From Leptolyngbya subtilissima AS-A7 (GTDB lineage Bacteria > Cyanobacteriota > Cyanobacteriia > Phormidesmidales > Phormidesmidaceae), in NCBI RefSeq assembly GCF_039962255.1, contig NZ_JAMPKY010000001.1:744001-808000 (forward strand): DNA of 64,000 nt. The letters are read 5' to 3'. Both the position numbers and the translations under genes were made by a program. Shown here piece after piece: positions 26,248 through 35,729 of this stretch. Each line of letters opens with the position of its first letter. Positions within the stretch are counted from its first letter, which is position 1. The notes beneath the pieces were generated by a model, which saw nothing but the letters and a program-made list of their open reading frames with translations, had not been told where the DNA came from and searched no databases.

Positions 26248-27198
26248 CTAAGCCTGCTGCAACACCGCCTGAGTCGCCTTCTCCTGCTTATCGGGCGGAT
26301 AGCCATACTTTTTCGGCAGCCGCTTCACCATTACCCGCAGCTTCGCCCGCACCGCTTCCCGCTCCGTCCAGTCAATCGTCACATTGCTGCTAATTGTCTT
26401 AACCAGCTCCTAGGCAATGGTCTTCAGCGTCTCATTCCCTAATACCTGCACGGCGCTGTCGTTGACCTCCAAGGCGTCATAGAACGCTAGCTCATCCTCA
26501 CTCAGGCCCAGGTCGATGCCTCGGCGGCTGGCCTCGCGCATGTCCGCCGCCAGATTGATTAGTTCCTGAATCACCTCAGCGGAGGTGATCGTCCGGTTCT
26601 GGTAGCGGTGAATAGAGGCTTCCAGCATCTCCGAGAAGTTGCGCGACTGCACCACGTTCTTGCGGGATCGAGCTTTGATCGCGTCATTGAGCAGCTTCCG
26701 CAGCGCCTCCAGAGCCAGATTTTTCTGAGGCAGGTCGCGCACCTCTGCCAAAAAATGGTCAGAAAGAATAGAGAGTTCGGGCTTGTTGAGGCCTGCAGTC
26801 TCGAAGATGTCAATCATCTGCTCAGAGGCGACGGAACGCGAGACAATCTGGCGCACGGCGACATCTAGCTCAGCTCGGCTCTCGCCCCCTTTCACGGTGT
26901 GCTTGCTGAGTCCCGCCTTTACTACCTGGAAGAAGCTCACATCTTCATGAATGGTCAAAGCTGCATCCTCAGCGGCACAAAGGGCGAAGGTTTTGGAGAG
27001 TTCGGTCACCGCTTGAATGTAGCGCTGGGGGCCTTTCATGTTTACCGATTTGGGGCGCAGCATCCAATCCATAGCGCTGCGGAGGATGGTCATACGCTGG
27101 GGTAGTCGCGTACTGTGGAAGGCGCGGTAGTCAAACCCATGAAACTGACCCGCTACGATTTCGTACTTCTCCTGCATCAGCGCCAGGGCCTGATCCAT
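26248..27198 (-). pseudogene. Type I restriction enzyme HsdR, C-terminal remnant with internal stop
   Basis: The reading frame encodes the helical C-terminal part of HsdR, including AVTELSKTFALCAAED, LSEDELAFYDALEVND and, near the end, [20 protein letters not shown] then [18 protein letters not shown]. Between NETLKTIA and ELVKTISSN sits TAG (26410-26412), where family members have a sense codon. The nuclease and helicase domains are missing, as are hsdM and hsdS. So only a third of a restriction subunit remains, non-functional. Confidence 0.85.
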
Positions 27199-27529
27199 AA
27201 CCAGGTCTGCTTCCCACCTCCAACCGAAACTTCTGTAGCAGCCTCATGGCCATGCACCTTGAAGAATACGAACAGAAACTCCTGTAAGGAGTATTCGCTG
27301 GGGAAGTACATGAGCAATTATTTGAGTGTGAGCACTCTGAACCCAAAATTTGGGTGCGATATGGTCAGATGGAGGAAGGCTGGATCGGCTAGAAGCAGTC
27401 TGCTGAATGGTCGAGTGTCAAGACAAACAGTTCTTTGAGTAGCTGGCATTGACCTAGTGATAAAATACCCTTTGAAAGATCAATTCCAAAGGGTATGAGT
27501 CGGGCCATTTAGTTCATCAATTAGTTTGG
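27199..27529. other. Stretch between HsdR remnant and cyAbrB gene
   Basis: No gene is visible. The hsdR-like reading fades just upstream of 27198, so the deletion joint that removed the rest of the gene probably lies at about 27200-27250. Confidence 0.4.
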
Positions 27530-27922
27530 TTAGGCTTCATCATCATTGCTATCAGCATCTATCTGCTTCAAATGAAGGTGCTTATAGCCTAGCTTAATAG
27601 TGAACTCATCCCCGGTCTTAAGGCCCATCTCTTGGGTGTAAGCTGCGCCAATCACAATCTGACCATTCTTGTGAACCGTTAAAGTGTAAGACGGCTCCCG
27701 ACCCCTGCCATCCGCCTTACCATTTTCCGGCTCAAGCTGAATTCCCTTGGCGGCTAGGAGAGCATCATAAAACTCAGCCAGATTCGCACGGGTTTGCCCT
27801 TCTTTACCGACTGTGAAGTAGCCACACTCCTTAGCAAGTTCCCGTTTAGAGAGGCCATCATTCTCCTTGACCTTGGCCAAGAGAGCCTTACCAGTCAGGA
27901 GCTCTTTACTTTTTACTGCCAT
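27530..27922 (-). CDS. cyAbrB-family transcription regulator
   Basis: The 130-residue protein shows the cyanobacterial AbrB pattern: N-terminal LTGKALLAKVKENDGLSKRE, GYFTVGKEGQTRANLAEFYD, then the C-terminal AbrB-like DNA-binding domain VHKNGQIVIGAAYTQEMGLK and FTIKLGYKHLHLKQIDAD. cyAbrB proteins are global regulators of carbon/nitrogen balance and hydrogenase genes. Every cyanobacterium has at least two on the chromosome; this one lies in the HIP1-free island, so it may be an extra, element-borne copy. Confidence 0.9.
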   Translation of the reverse strand: MAVKSKELLTGKALLAKVKENDGLSKRELAKECGYFTVGKEGQTRANLAEFYDALLAAKGIQLEPENGKADGRGREPSYTLTVHKNGQIVIGAAYTQEMGLKTGDEFTIKLGYKHLHLKQIDADSNDDEA

Positions 27923-28699
27923 AATTCATCCATCTTTAGGGTACACATCCAGTCTCAGATAACTGCTAGAAAATCTCTAGGATCATTTGGTTCTCCTCTT
28001 TTACACGATTTAACGGATAGGAGGAAAGGTCAAAGACAATTTAGCTTAGCCTAAATTTTGTTATATTTATCAACAGATTCAGCGTCTTGTAATTTTAGAG
28101 CTAATATCCAGATGCAATATTTTAGGAGAGTCACGTTGCCAACGCAATAGTTGAGACGGCCAATAACACAGATAATACTTGGCTTTATAAATGGTGATCC
28201 GCTCTGACTAGAGAAAACTATCCGTTGGAGCTACAAGAAAATGCGAGGGCGCAGGCTAATTTGAGTTTTGAGGTGACTGCTCTGAAGATAATTAGTAACG
28301 TCGAAAATATTCGCCAACTCAACGCGCGTGCCATGCGTCTGCACAGAGCATTCAGCTACCATGAGTAGGCGCAAGGGCAAGGCATGCCTCAAAACAAACG
28401 CGCAGCACCACTAGAACAGCCTGGCGCAGCTTGGGACCCCCTTGCGCCGATTCCAATGTGGAAATAGCGTCCCCTGCGTTGGTTGATTAAAGAAAAATTA
28501 TTCTACATAGACAAAGAGCTATAAAGGATCCATATCTTACCTATCGATTATTTAAGGGTTGAAGGAGACAGACTATTTCAAGATGTGAAATTATTGGATT
28601 TGGCCTTTAAAGTAACCCTTGAGGGTAATAGACTAATTGTCCTGAACTTGCCATTCTGGGCTTACATCTCTCGTCTTTCACAGCTGGATCTCCGCTACC
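27923..28699. other. 777-bp gene-less AT-rich stretch
   Basis: No open frame or repeat of note. The first HIP1 octamer seen after 16.4 kb occurs just beyond it (28709). It may contain the right margin of the acquired island. Confidence 0.45.
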
Positions 28700-29581
28700 A
28701 TGACCCAAAAAATAGCGATCGCCGTTATACACGGTATTGGACAAGCACGGCCAGAGTTTGCTGATCCACAGCACCCTAACTTTCTAAGTGGTATTGCTCC
28801 ACGCCTTCAGAAAGAGTTCTCCCAGGAGCTGAAAGATTACACCAGTTCTACGGAAGGTGAATTGGTTTTTGAACCAGTTTACTGGGCTGACGTAGTGCAG
28901 CAGCCGCAAAATGAGCTGTACAAGGAACTAGGCATTAATAACTTTAGTCGGGTTTTTGGCTTGCGCGAATTTGTTTTTCATTCATTAGCTGATAGCATTG
29001 CCTATCAACCAACGGCTCCAAGTGACAAATTGAATATCTATGAAGAAGTTCATCAGATTTTTGCTCAATCACTTGAAAGATTGGCTAATAGGGCAGGAGG
29101 CAACGCTCCTTTATGCATTATTGCTCACAGTATGGGCGCAGCGATCGCAAGCAACTATATTTGGGATACCCAAGATAACGAGTTTCCTTCCTCTGCTAAG
29201 AATAACCCTTTAGAGCGAGGAGAGACTTTTTCTTCATTCTACACATTTGTTAGTCAGATCCCATTTTGGTCAATGCGATTTTACAAATTTGGCGTGCCAA
29301 TTCAAGTTCCATCCCCAAAGCTATCCATGCACTACCCCAAAGCCAGTGGGAAATGGATGAATTTCTTTAGTCGCAATGATTTGTTAGGTTATCCAATTAA
29401 GGATATTAATGAACTTTACAAAAAGACGGTATTAGACGAACGAGAAGTTCAGGTTGGCAACCTATTAACACGGTGGAATCCTCTGTGTCATAACGAGTAT
29501 TGGAAAAGTAGAGCTGTGACTCAACCTATTGCGAGTTCTTTAGCGAGTCTCTGGAGACAAATCAATCTTGAGCCCTCTTGA
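28700..29581 (+). CDS. Alpha/beta-hydrolase (lipase-like)
   Basis: The 293-residue product has an oxyanion strand IAVIHGIGQARPEF at the N-terminus and the nucleophile elbow CIIAHSMGAAIASNYIW (GxSxG-like HSMGA) near residue 145. The His of the triad could be in LCHNEYW near residue 260. It is a soluble enzyme of unknown substrate, perhaps an esterase or lipase. It stands alone on the plus strand and starts the HIP1-positive region. Confidence 0.75.
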   Translation: MTQKIAIAVIHGIGQARPEFADPQHPNFLSGIAPRLQKEFSQELKDYTSSTEGELVFEPVYWADVVQQPQNELYKELGINNFSRVFGLREFVFHSLADSIAYQPTAPSDKLNIYEEVHQIFAQSLERLANRAGGNAPLCIIAHSMGAAIASNYIWDTQDNEFPSSAKNNPLERGETFSSFYTFVSQIPFWSMRFYKFGVPIQVPSPKLSMHYPKASGKWMNFFSRNDLLGYPIKDINELYKKTVLDEREVQVGNLLTRWNPLCHNEYWKSRAVTQPIASSLASLWRQINLEPS

Positions 29582-29640
29582 TCCATCTTTTGAATTAAAA
29601 GCTGTAGGTAGAGTTATCTCCTTGTTCTTAAGCATGTTGC

Positions 29641-30018
29641 TTACAGCGAATCGTCGGCCCAACCACAATGCCCACAGTCCCAATGAATCTGGCCCTCAGT
29701 CGCTTTGGGCACTGGCATCTCACAGTTAGGGCACCGGGACGTAAACAGCGGGTGAGTATCTAGCATCTCCAGGCGCTGCTCCAGGTTCAGTCGCTGCACC
29801 GGGTCTAGGACCAGCTCACTATCGTAGTAGCTGGCTCCCGCTGGCTGCCATTCCTCCCCATACCAGGCCAACGGGTCATCAGGAACAGCGACCGCCCCAG
29901 TGTTCATCCTAAAATCCGGGCAGCGATCGCCCTCCACTCCCCTGGGATGCTCAGCACAAACCAGGTAGGGACTGTGGGCACAATATTCACAGAGATCGCA
30001 GCAGTCGAGCTTGGTCAT
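29641..30018 (-). CDS. Zinc-ribbon-containing small protein
   Basis: About 125 residues from the internal ATG at 30018. Two Cys clusters are visible: DCCDLCEYCAH near the N-terminus and SRCPNCEMPVP then DCGHCGWAD at the C-terminus. They probably form zinc ribbons. I chose the ATG at 30018 because it overlaps the upstream gene's stop by four bases; the upstream in-frame start at 30087 would lie wholly inside that gene. Function unknown. Confidence 0.65.
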   Translation of the reverse strand: MTKLDCCDLCEYCAHSPYLVCAEHPRGVEGDRCPDFRMNTGAVAVPDDPLAWYGEEWQPAGASYYDSELVLDPVQRLNLEQRLEMLDTHPLFTSRCPNCEMPVPKATEGQIHWDCGHCGWADDSL

Positions 30019-30236
30019 TTGTATCCACAGGCATCTGCCCCAAGTGATCTGGTAATCGTACCGTCTGGCTCTAGTGTCGCGCACCAAATGCCATCAGCCC
30101 GCCAGAGCTGGTAACGATAGTTGGCCTCGTAGACAATAAAGATACCGGCCATTAGTAGAACGTTACAAGCTGCGATCGCACCAAGCACCCGTAAGGGCCT
30201 TACCGTGGTCCACGTAATTGGCTGAGTGTTTTTCAT
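30015..30236 (-). CDS. Single-helix membrane protein
   Basis: The 73-residue product has one transmembrane helix (VLGAIAACNVLLMAGIFIVY) and a small periplasmic or lumenal domain ending in DACGYK. It overlaps the zinc-ribbon gene by four bases (ATGA), so they form a coupled pair. No family recognised. Confidence 0.6.
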   Translation of the reverse strand: MKNTQPITWTTVRPLRVLGAIAACNVLLMAGIFIVYEANYRYQLWRADGIWCATLEPDGTITRSLGADACGYK

Positions 30237-30394
30237 CTGGTCCCCTAGGCACCTTTGCTTAAAATGCCCAGAGAGGGGAAATCCATCACGGCTTCTGTGT
30301 AATGGGTGTTAGTTAACCGAAAAACCAGCGATCGCCTTTGGTACTATTGATATCAAGGTTGTAATCTACGCTGGTAATGGCCCCCGCTGCCCCC

Positions 30395-31093
30395 TTAAGA
30401 AATCCTTTCCATTTTCAAAGGGACTTCCTTGATCAGCCCATTCTCTACAGTGAGCTGATAAACCGTTGCATCAGCACGAGAAGAAATAGCCTTAAAAACT
30501 TGATCTCCCTTGAAATGTAAAGCACTCCACTCCGGAATACCATAGCCCGGTTGCGCTTCACCAGTCTTCAAAAAATGATGATAAGTTGGCTGACGTTCAG
30601 GCTCTGCATCGTAATGGGGACAGCAACTGCCTGGAAACCATCCAAGACACTCCATGACTTCCAATCTATTGGCCCATGAATCAGTGATTCCCTGCTGAAA
30701 CCAACAAATAGCTCCAGCGCTACTGCCTGACAAAATAATTCCTCTTGACCATGCCTGATGGAGGATATCCGGCACCCCCCATTCTCTCCAGACTGCAAGC
30801 ATACTTTTAGTATTCCCCCCGCCTATATAAATAACATCCTGTGCTAAAAGAGTAGATTCTAAATCGGGTGTCTGCTTAAAAAGTGGCACGTGAATAGGGC
30901 GGCAGTTCAAACTATTAAATGCCCTATAAAATTTCTCAATATAAGAATCTGAGTCCCCAGTTGCGGTTGCCAAAAGACAAACCCTTGGCAATTGGGAGTT
31001 ATTACTTTGACCCAGAATGTATCGTTCTAAAGCCAGATCGTTTGTGATCGCGGAAAAGCCACCACCACCTGCTGCAATGATTTGACCTGCCAT
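30395..31093 (-). CDS. Peptidase E-like (S51) protein
   Basis: The 232-residue protein has the peptidase E fold: GGGGFSAITN at the start, YIGGGNTKSMLAVWREWG, and the serine nucleophile loop LSGSSAGAICWF near residue 118. A conserved HYDAEPER follows. Peptidase E cleaves Asp-Xaa dipeptides; cyanobacterial cyanophycinase is a relative, but the cyanophycinase signatures are not obvious here. It stands alone. Confidence 0.8.
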   Translation of the reverse strand: MAGQIIAAGGGGFSAITNDLALERYILGQSNNSQLPRVCLLATATGDSDSYIEKFYRAFNSLNCRPIHVPLFKQTPDLESTLLAQDVIYIGGGNTKSMLAVWREWGVPDILHQAWSRGIILSGSSAGAICWFQQGITDSWANRLEVMECLGWFPGSCCPHYDAEPERQPTYHHFLKTGEAQPGYGIPEWSALHFKGDQVFKAISSRADATVYQLTVENGLIKEVPLKMERIS

Positions 31094-31239
31094 CTTTTGA
31101 GATATCCTCCAAAATAAATCTAATTACACTCAAGAAAATCTTTCATTTAAGGAGTATTGAGCAAAGCTTAGCTCCCGGCCAACACCTGATCCACAATCCC
31201 GCTGCCCGGTACTAGTCGAAGCGATCTTCCTGTCTCAGT

Positions 31240-31830
31240 TCAAGGTTCAACCGGACGTAGTTCAACCGGACGTGAACTGCCCCGCAGGATCCAAACAATC
31301 AAAATTGCAGTCACAACGCTGTAGACCAATATGCCAATCGGCGAGTTAAGAATCACCAGGTTGGACTGATTCAAAGCGAGCGGAATCTGCGCTACCCCCG
31401 CAATCAGCCAAGCAATGGACCTGGACGAAAACCGCCGCAGCAGAAACCACTGGGCGATCGCGGTTCCTGCCCAAATTGCGGCCGATGCGATGTCTAGGCT
31501 ATCACCGCCCGATAATCCGACTCCGCTAGTAATAGCAGCCGCAATTGCTCCACCTGCCCATGTCGCGCCAAACCAGTGGGCGATCGGTAAGTAGTGTTTT
31601 AGCAGCCAACCTTGAGCAATCCCAATTGCTGGTGTAAGCAGCAGTGACATCAGGGCTAAAAAGACAATAGAACCCACCGGGCCCTCATTGGTGCCTTCGA
31701 TCGCTAAGCCCAGTTGACCGGCAGTAAACCAGCTAATGTATAGCGCCACAACCCCACCGGCAAAGATGGCGACTGTGCTCACTAGGCACCACAACAAACC
31801 AAATCTCCAACTAACCCTGTGACTTGACAT
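31240..31830 (-). CDS. Multi-pass membrane protein, function unknown
   Basis: The 196-residue product has about five to six hydrophobic helices, including LLWCLVSTVAIFAGGVVALY, IVFLALMSLLLTPAIGIAQG and SVVTAILIVWILRG. No catalytic or transport motif is recognised. The N-terminus begins MSSHRVSWRFG, consistent with a cytosolic basic start. Confidence 0.6.
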   Translation of the reverse strand: MSSHRVSWRFGLLWCLVSTVAIFAGGVVALYISWFTAGQLGLAIEGTNEGPVGSIVFLALMSLLLTPAIGIAQGWLLKHYLPIAHWFGATWAGGAIAAAITSGVGLSGGDSLDIASAAIWAGTAIAQWFLLRRFSSRSIAWLIAGVAQIPLALNQSNLVILNSPIGILVYSVVTAILIVWILRGSSRPVELRPVEP

Positions 31831-32294
31831 AGATTCTGCCTACTCACAATTGCCTCATCCTATATCCAACCTATGTGAATCGTGAAAATAGGAAAGGTAG
31901 CAATTGGTACCTTATCTTCTTGCGAGTCCTTAAGCTCTCTAAACAAGGTGCAGGCCACTTGGTTGCCGCTGGGTGGACACAGAGAAGGGCGAATAGCTGA
32001 TACAGGCTATAGACATCCGCAGCCGCAAGCTCAGCCCCGATGCTGTGAAGTTCGGGGCAATGAGCCTGAAGCCCCCTAGTCGATACGATCAGACTACTTT
32101 TCCCAGCGCTACACGACCCACTGGGGCGAGGTTCCGACTGTGAAGGTTTGGCAAGGGGTAAGCAGCGAATCAACAAGACTGCCCTACGAGACAGTCCTAT
32201 AGGACAGAACTTGACCTAAAAGGCTCAACCTAAGGAGATGCTGACATCCTAGGTGTATTGCCTGTGTCCTGTCCTGTCTTATCTATCTAGTCCT
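31831..32294. other. Stretch with a TGTCCTA box
   Basis: A frame at 31871-32176 on the minus strand has no family features and is not called. The TGTCCTA box is described separately. Confidence 0.4.
32175..32233 (+). promoter_or_regulatory. TGTCCTA box plus ACCTAAAAGG box, copy 1
   Basis: The direct units GACTGCCCTACGA and GACAGTCCTATAG (13-nt period) are followed by GACAGAAC and TTGACCTAAAAGG. CTGTCCTATAGGACAG-like symmetry is visible in the second unit. It lies about 90 bp ahead of the small secreted protein gene. Confidence 0.6.
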
Positions 32295-32525
32295 ATGGCT
32301 TTTCGTTTAATCCTATTGACCCTTTCAGCTGTTGGCTTACTGGCTGCACCCTTGCCTCTAAGCGCTCAAAGCAGTTGCGATTCGGCTTATCCGGGTGTAT
32401 GCATTGCTCCGCCGCCACCCGACTTGGACTGCAAGGACATCACCCATCGAAATTTCACCGTTCTGTCTCCAGATCCCCACAACTTTGATGGTGATAAAGA
32501 CGGTATCGGTTGCGAAGGTAGGTGA
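32295..32525 (+). CDS. Small secreted excalibur-like protein
   Basis: The 76-residue protein has a signal peptide (LILLTLSAVGLLAAPLPLSA, cleavage near SAQS) and a C-terminal excalibur-like motif, CKDITHRNF...DGDKDGIGCEG. Excalibur motifs (DxDxDGxxCE) are proposed calcium-binding extracellular modules often next to secreted nucleases. The ATG at 32295 is chosen because the signal peptide starts there. Confidence 0.7.
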   Translation: MAFRLILLTLSAVGLLAAPLPLSAQSSCDSAYPGVCIAPPPPDLDCKDITHRNFTVLSPDPHNFDGDKDGIGCEGR

Positions 32526-32650
32526 CCCTCATCGCCTTAGGTAAAGTCTTCAGCAAACTTCTCAAGCTGACGCGAGGTTAACGAGCTGCACCATCAGCTT
32601 AAGGGTTATCACGCATACCTTTCCTCCGATTTCTACACTACGTTGTAGCA

Positions 32651-32794
32651 ATGGACAGAACCTCTCTTGCGCTCATAATTCTTGCAGCAGTGCTTGTTCT
32701 ACTGCAAGCACCCCAACTGGTTATGGCGATTGGAGCCATTCTCGGAATATCAATTGTGGTAGTAAATTTATTTTGGCTCTCCTGGGAGCAGTAA
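32651..32794 (+). CDS. 47-residue membrane peptide gene
   Basis: An ATG-started frame encodes 47 residues, almost all hydrophobic (SLALIILAAVLVLLQAPQ, then a second helix ending NLFWLSWEQ). Small, with no family recognised. It is plausible as a short membrane protein but could be chance. Confidence 0.4.
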   Translation: MDRTSLALIILAAVLVLLQAPQLVMAIGAILGISIVVVNLFWLSWEQ

Positions 32795-32820
32795 GGATAT
32801 GCAGTAAAGTTTGAGCAAAA

Positions 32821-32862
32821 TTGACCTAGGGTTCAAGACTGTCCTATGAGACAACAGGCCAG
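32821..32862 (+). promoter_or_regulatory. ACCTA and TGTCCTA boxes, copy 2
   Basis: TTGACCTAGGG (32821-32831) precedes AAGACTGTCCTATGAGACA (32835-32853). It lies about 45-80 bp ahead of the methyltransferase start at 32905. Confidence 0.6.
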
Positions 32863-32904
32863 GACTCAGCCAAACTGTAGAGACCCGCTACAAACCCTTC
32901 TCCT

Positions 32905-33785
32905 GTGTCGTCTACATCCGCCGAGCCCATCTCCTACACCGCCCAAATTGTGGCAGCTAAGCGGGCCATTGAGCAGTCCCTCCCCGTTCCACTATTCAAT
33001 GACCCCTACGCTGCGGCTCTAGCGGGCAATGAGGTTGAACATCTTCTAAATGGCGCAAGGTAGCGGAAAGGCAGGGGCGATCGTTAGAGGATGTCATCGC
33101 CAAGCGCACTCGCTACATTGCCATTCGTACCCGGTTCTTCGATGACCTGCTGCTAGCCACTCCGCCCCAGTTGTCTAAACCTCAAGTTGTCATCCTTGGC
33201 TCAGGACTTGATACCCGAGCCTATCGGTTGCCCTGGCCACCCGCTACCAGGCTTTATGAAGTCGATATGCCAGGGGTTCTAGACTACAAGGCTAATGCCC
33301 TAGGGACCATTAAGCCGAACTGTTGCCACCACCTCATTGCGGGTGACTTGGAAAATTTTCAGACAGGTTGGATCGCTCGACTACTAGAGGCAGGTTTAAG
33401 GCAAGAAATTCCAACTATCTGGATCCTCGAAGGCGTTGTTATGTACCTGCCAGAACCCTCAGCTCATTCTCTACTGAGGACTGTTGCAGCGTTGAGCCGC
33501 CCTGGTAGTGTGCTGGGTATAGATGGGGTGAACAGCGGTTCTATACTGGCAGCTCAGAGCGCTAAGAACGCCAACCGGGGGCGAGTAGTACGCCACTGGC
33601 AGTTTGGCTGCGACGAGCCCCAGCAGCTTCTAAAGGACTATGGCTGGAGTGCCGAGGTGAGCCAACCCCAGGATATTGGCATTGCTCACGGTAGATACCC
33701 AGAGTCCATGCCAGTTACAGCTGAGGTGGGTGGACACCAGCAGGAGAGAGGGGTTTGGTTGGTAAAGGCTAGGAAAGACCAGTGA
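32905..33785 (+). pseudogene. LCMT-type SAM methyltransferase, single-base frameshift
   Basis: From GTG at 32905 the frame reads SYTAQIVAAKRAIEQSLPVP and NDPYAAALAGNEVEHLLN, then hits a stop. In a neighbouring frame it resumes as WRKVAERQGRS at 33051, then RYIAIRTRFFDDLL and VVILGSGLDTRAYRLPWP, to 33785. The family (leucine carboxyl methyltransferase-like, PPM1/TIGR00027) has exactly this order, so one base was lost in the A-run near 33048-33050. The C-terminal 204-residue part still has an open frame. A second, more decayed copy is at 40790. Confidence 0.8.
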
Positions 33786-33895
33786 CCCTTATCTCCTCAG
33801 ATAAAGTCAAAAGCATTAACTTCAATTGCTTTAAAGAAGCAAAGGCTAGAAGATCGCACTTCTAGCCCATTCTGAGAATTCATCGAGTAAGTGAC

Positions 33896-34651
33896 TTAAA
33901 AGCTAGCAGCCATAAATGCCATTCCAGCCCCTACAGCAATGTATCCGGCTAAACGTAGAAAATCAGGGTAGCTAACGCTGGGCTTCATGGCTTTTGTAGC
34001 TACCTTGAAGGCAATTAAAGAAATAATTGCCTGAATCAAAGTAAACCCAGCTAGATAAGCTGCTAAAGGAACTGCCGTAGCGCCAATAATAGCTTCTCCA
34101 TAAGCATAGCCATGAAACAATCCTGCAATACCTGCCAGAACGATAATGATGGCTGTGCCAGGCTTCTCTAGCTTTGCTAGCAAGATGCCAGAGACAAGCA
34201 CTGAAGCTGAAATAACTACTTCAACCATAGGTATATTCACCATCATTAAGTGAAGCCCGGTTCCTACAAGAGCTGTTGAGACAAACACAATAGGAATCCA
34301 GAAACCTCTGGCAACAGTTGACGCTAGCAATCCCACAGATATGACAAAAACTAGATGATCAAATCCAATGATCGGGTGGCCAAGCCCTGACAAAAAACCC
34401 TCCATAAAAGTAGTCGATATTGCACCTCCAGACGGGTGATGGGCATAGGCGGGAAAAGCTATCACTAGAAGGGCAGAGATGCCTATAACAAGCTTTACAA
34501 CGCTGCTAAGACCCAAGCCAGCCCGATACTTAATGCCAGTAATCTTTGACGCCACTTTTGTGTCCCTCACAATTGAATTGGCTGCAAACGAGATGCCGAG
34601 AATGACAAACAACCTTCCAGGAGGGTTGAAAGCATTTAGAAAACAGAACAA
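33896..34651 (-). CDS. hupE: HupE/UreJ-type nickel/cobalt transporter
   Basis: The 251-residue frame has a signal-like helix ending PAYAHHPSGG, then GLGHPIIGFDHLVFVISVGL and LFHGYAYGEAI, the metal-binding His signatures of HupE. It is an integral membrane protein taking up Ni or Co. The start is uncertain: the first 35 residues look untypical, and a TTG near 34520 would place the signal helix at the N-terminus. Last gene of the nitrile hydratase operon, so cobalt is the likely metal. Confidence 0.85.
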   Translation of the reverse strand: MFCFLNAFNPPGRLFVILGISFAANSIVRDTKVASKITGIKYRAGLGLSSVVKLVIGISALLVIAFPAYAHHPSGGAISTTFMEGFLSGLGHPIIGFDHLVFVISVGLLASTVARGFWIPIVFVSTALVGTGLHLMMVNIPMVEVVISASVLVSGILLAKLEKPGTAIIIVLAGIAGLFHGYAYGEAIIGATAVPLAAYLAGFTLIQAIISLIAFKVATKAMKPSVSYPDFLRLAGYIAVGAGMAFMAASF

Positions 34652-34691
34652 AGCTAGGCTAAAGGCACTAAACGGGAAGAGCTAGCTCAGA

Positions 34692-35048
34692 TTAAATCGA
34701 GGTTTCATTGGCCTCAACCAGCATCTGACGAGTTCGTTCTTCTAACTCCTCTTCGCTGACAAGGGAAGACTCAAGTACTAAACTCTCTAGAGATGCAAGC
34801 CAACGAAGATAATAATCCCAATCTGGGTCATCTTTGCAGTGAGTTGCTTCCCACTCAGCGATTGATGCTATGAGCCCCTGCCGAAAGTCTTCCCACTCGT
34901 AATGTCCTTTTTTAGACAAAGCAATTGCCATTCCAAAGGCACGGCCTTCCCAGGGCCTTTGAAATAGAATCTCCCCATTATCGCGTGGGGGAGAATCAGC
35001 GCTACCCAGCATACTAGCTGCTGCGAACTGTTCAAATTTAATCTGCAT
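34692..35048 (-). CDS. Nitrile hydratase activator/accessory protein (P14K type)
   Basis: The 118-residue protein resembles the N-terminal half of the nitrile hydratase beta subunit: ILFQRPWEGRAFGMAIAL, then EDFRQGLIASIAEWE and YYLRWLASLESLVLE. Such stand-alone proteins (P14K/NhlE) carry the cobalt-loaded alpha subunit and swap it into the enzyme. It sits 34 bp after the alpha gene. Family is confident; the subunit-swapping role is known from homologues. Confidence 0.85.
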   Translation of the reverse strand: MQIKFEQFAAASMLGSADSPPRDNGEILFQRPWEGRAFGMAIALSKKGHYEWEDFRQGLIASIAEWEATHCKDDPDWDYYLRWLASLESLVLESSLVSEEELEERTRQMLVEANETSI

Positions 35049-35082
35049 GGCTACCCAGTGATTTTTAGACGTTGCCGGATGA

Positions 35083-35718
35083 TTAAGCTGGCACTACTAC
35101 CCTGGCTGCCCCTTGCATAGATTCAGGAGTGACAATGGCCGCTAGTTGCTCTTCTGTCCACCCTTCCGTTCCTTCAGGGCGTTCTGGCAGAACAAACCAT
35201 CGAATCTGAGCACTGGTATCCCAGACCTTAACTTCAACAGACTCAGAGACATCCAGACCAAACTCTTTGAGCACTTTCCGGGGTTCACGGATGGCCCTTG
35301 CTCGAAAGGTAGGATCTTTAAACCAATAAGGCGGCAGGCCCAACACTGGCCAAGGGTAACAGGAGCACATCGTGCAAACAATCAAGTTATGGACGTCAGG
35401 GGTGTTGGCAACAGCGGCCATATTCTCGCCTTCCGCCCCTGTCATACCACGGGGAAAACTCATCTCCGAAATTGCTGAAGGAGTATCTGCTAGTAGACGT
35501 TCCTTAAATGCTGGGTCAACCCAAGCTTTAGCAACAATTCTGGCACCATTAAATGGCCCCATATCCTTCTCAAAGAAGTCAATCACCTTATCGACAGTTT
35601 CGCTAGTGATGATTCCTTTTTCGATTAATAGGGACTCTAGCGCTCTAACACGAGCAGCGCTATAGGTTTCGCGATCAACGTTCTCAGTCATACCTAATTT
35701 TCCAAGAATACTTATCAA
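35083..35718 (-). CDS. nthA: Nitrile hydratase alpha subunit, cobalt type
   Basis: The alpha subunit hydrates nitriles to amides. The claw-setting motif is VCTMCSCYPWPVLGLPPYW near residues 105-125; Thr after the first Cys marks the cobalt class (iron enzymes have Ser). The three cysteines and backbone nitrogens bind the metal. The downstream RVVVPA ending and FRARAIREPRKVLKEFGLD are typical. Length 211 is normal. It lies 11 bp after the beta gene. Confidence 0.95.
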   Translation of the reverse strand: MISILGKLGMTENVDRETYSAARVRALESLLIEKGIITSETVDKVIDFFEKDMGPFNGARIVAKAWVDPAFKERLLADTPSAISEMSFPRGMTGAEGENMAAVANTPDVHNLIVCTMCSCYPWPVLGLPPYWFKDPTFRARAIREPRKVLKEFGLDVSESVEVKVWDTSAQIRWFVLPERPEGTEGWTEEQLAAIVTPESMQGAARVVVPA

Positions 35719-35729
35719 ACATCCGTGAA

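Noticed and set aside
26152-26442. 96-residue plus-strand frame
   Set aside because: It is antisense to the conserved HsdR C-terminal reading.
31871-32176. 101-residue minus-strand frame
   Set aside because: No coding features; it runs into the TGTCCTA box region.
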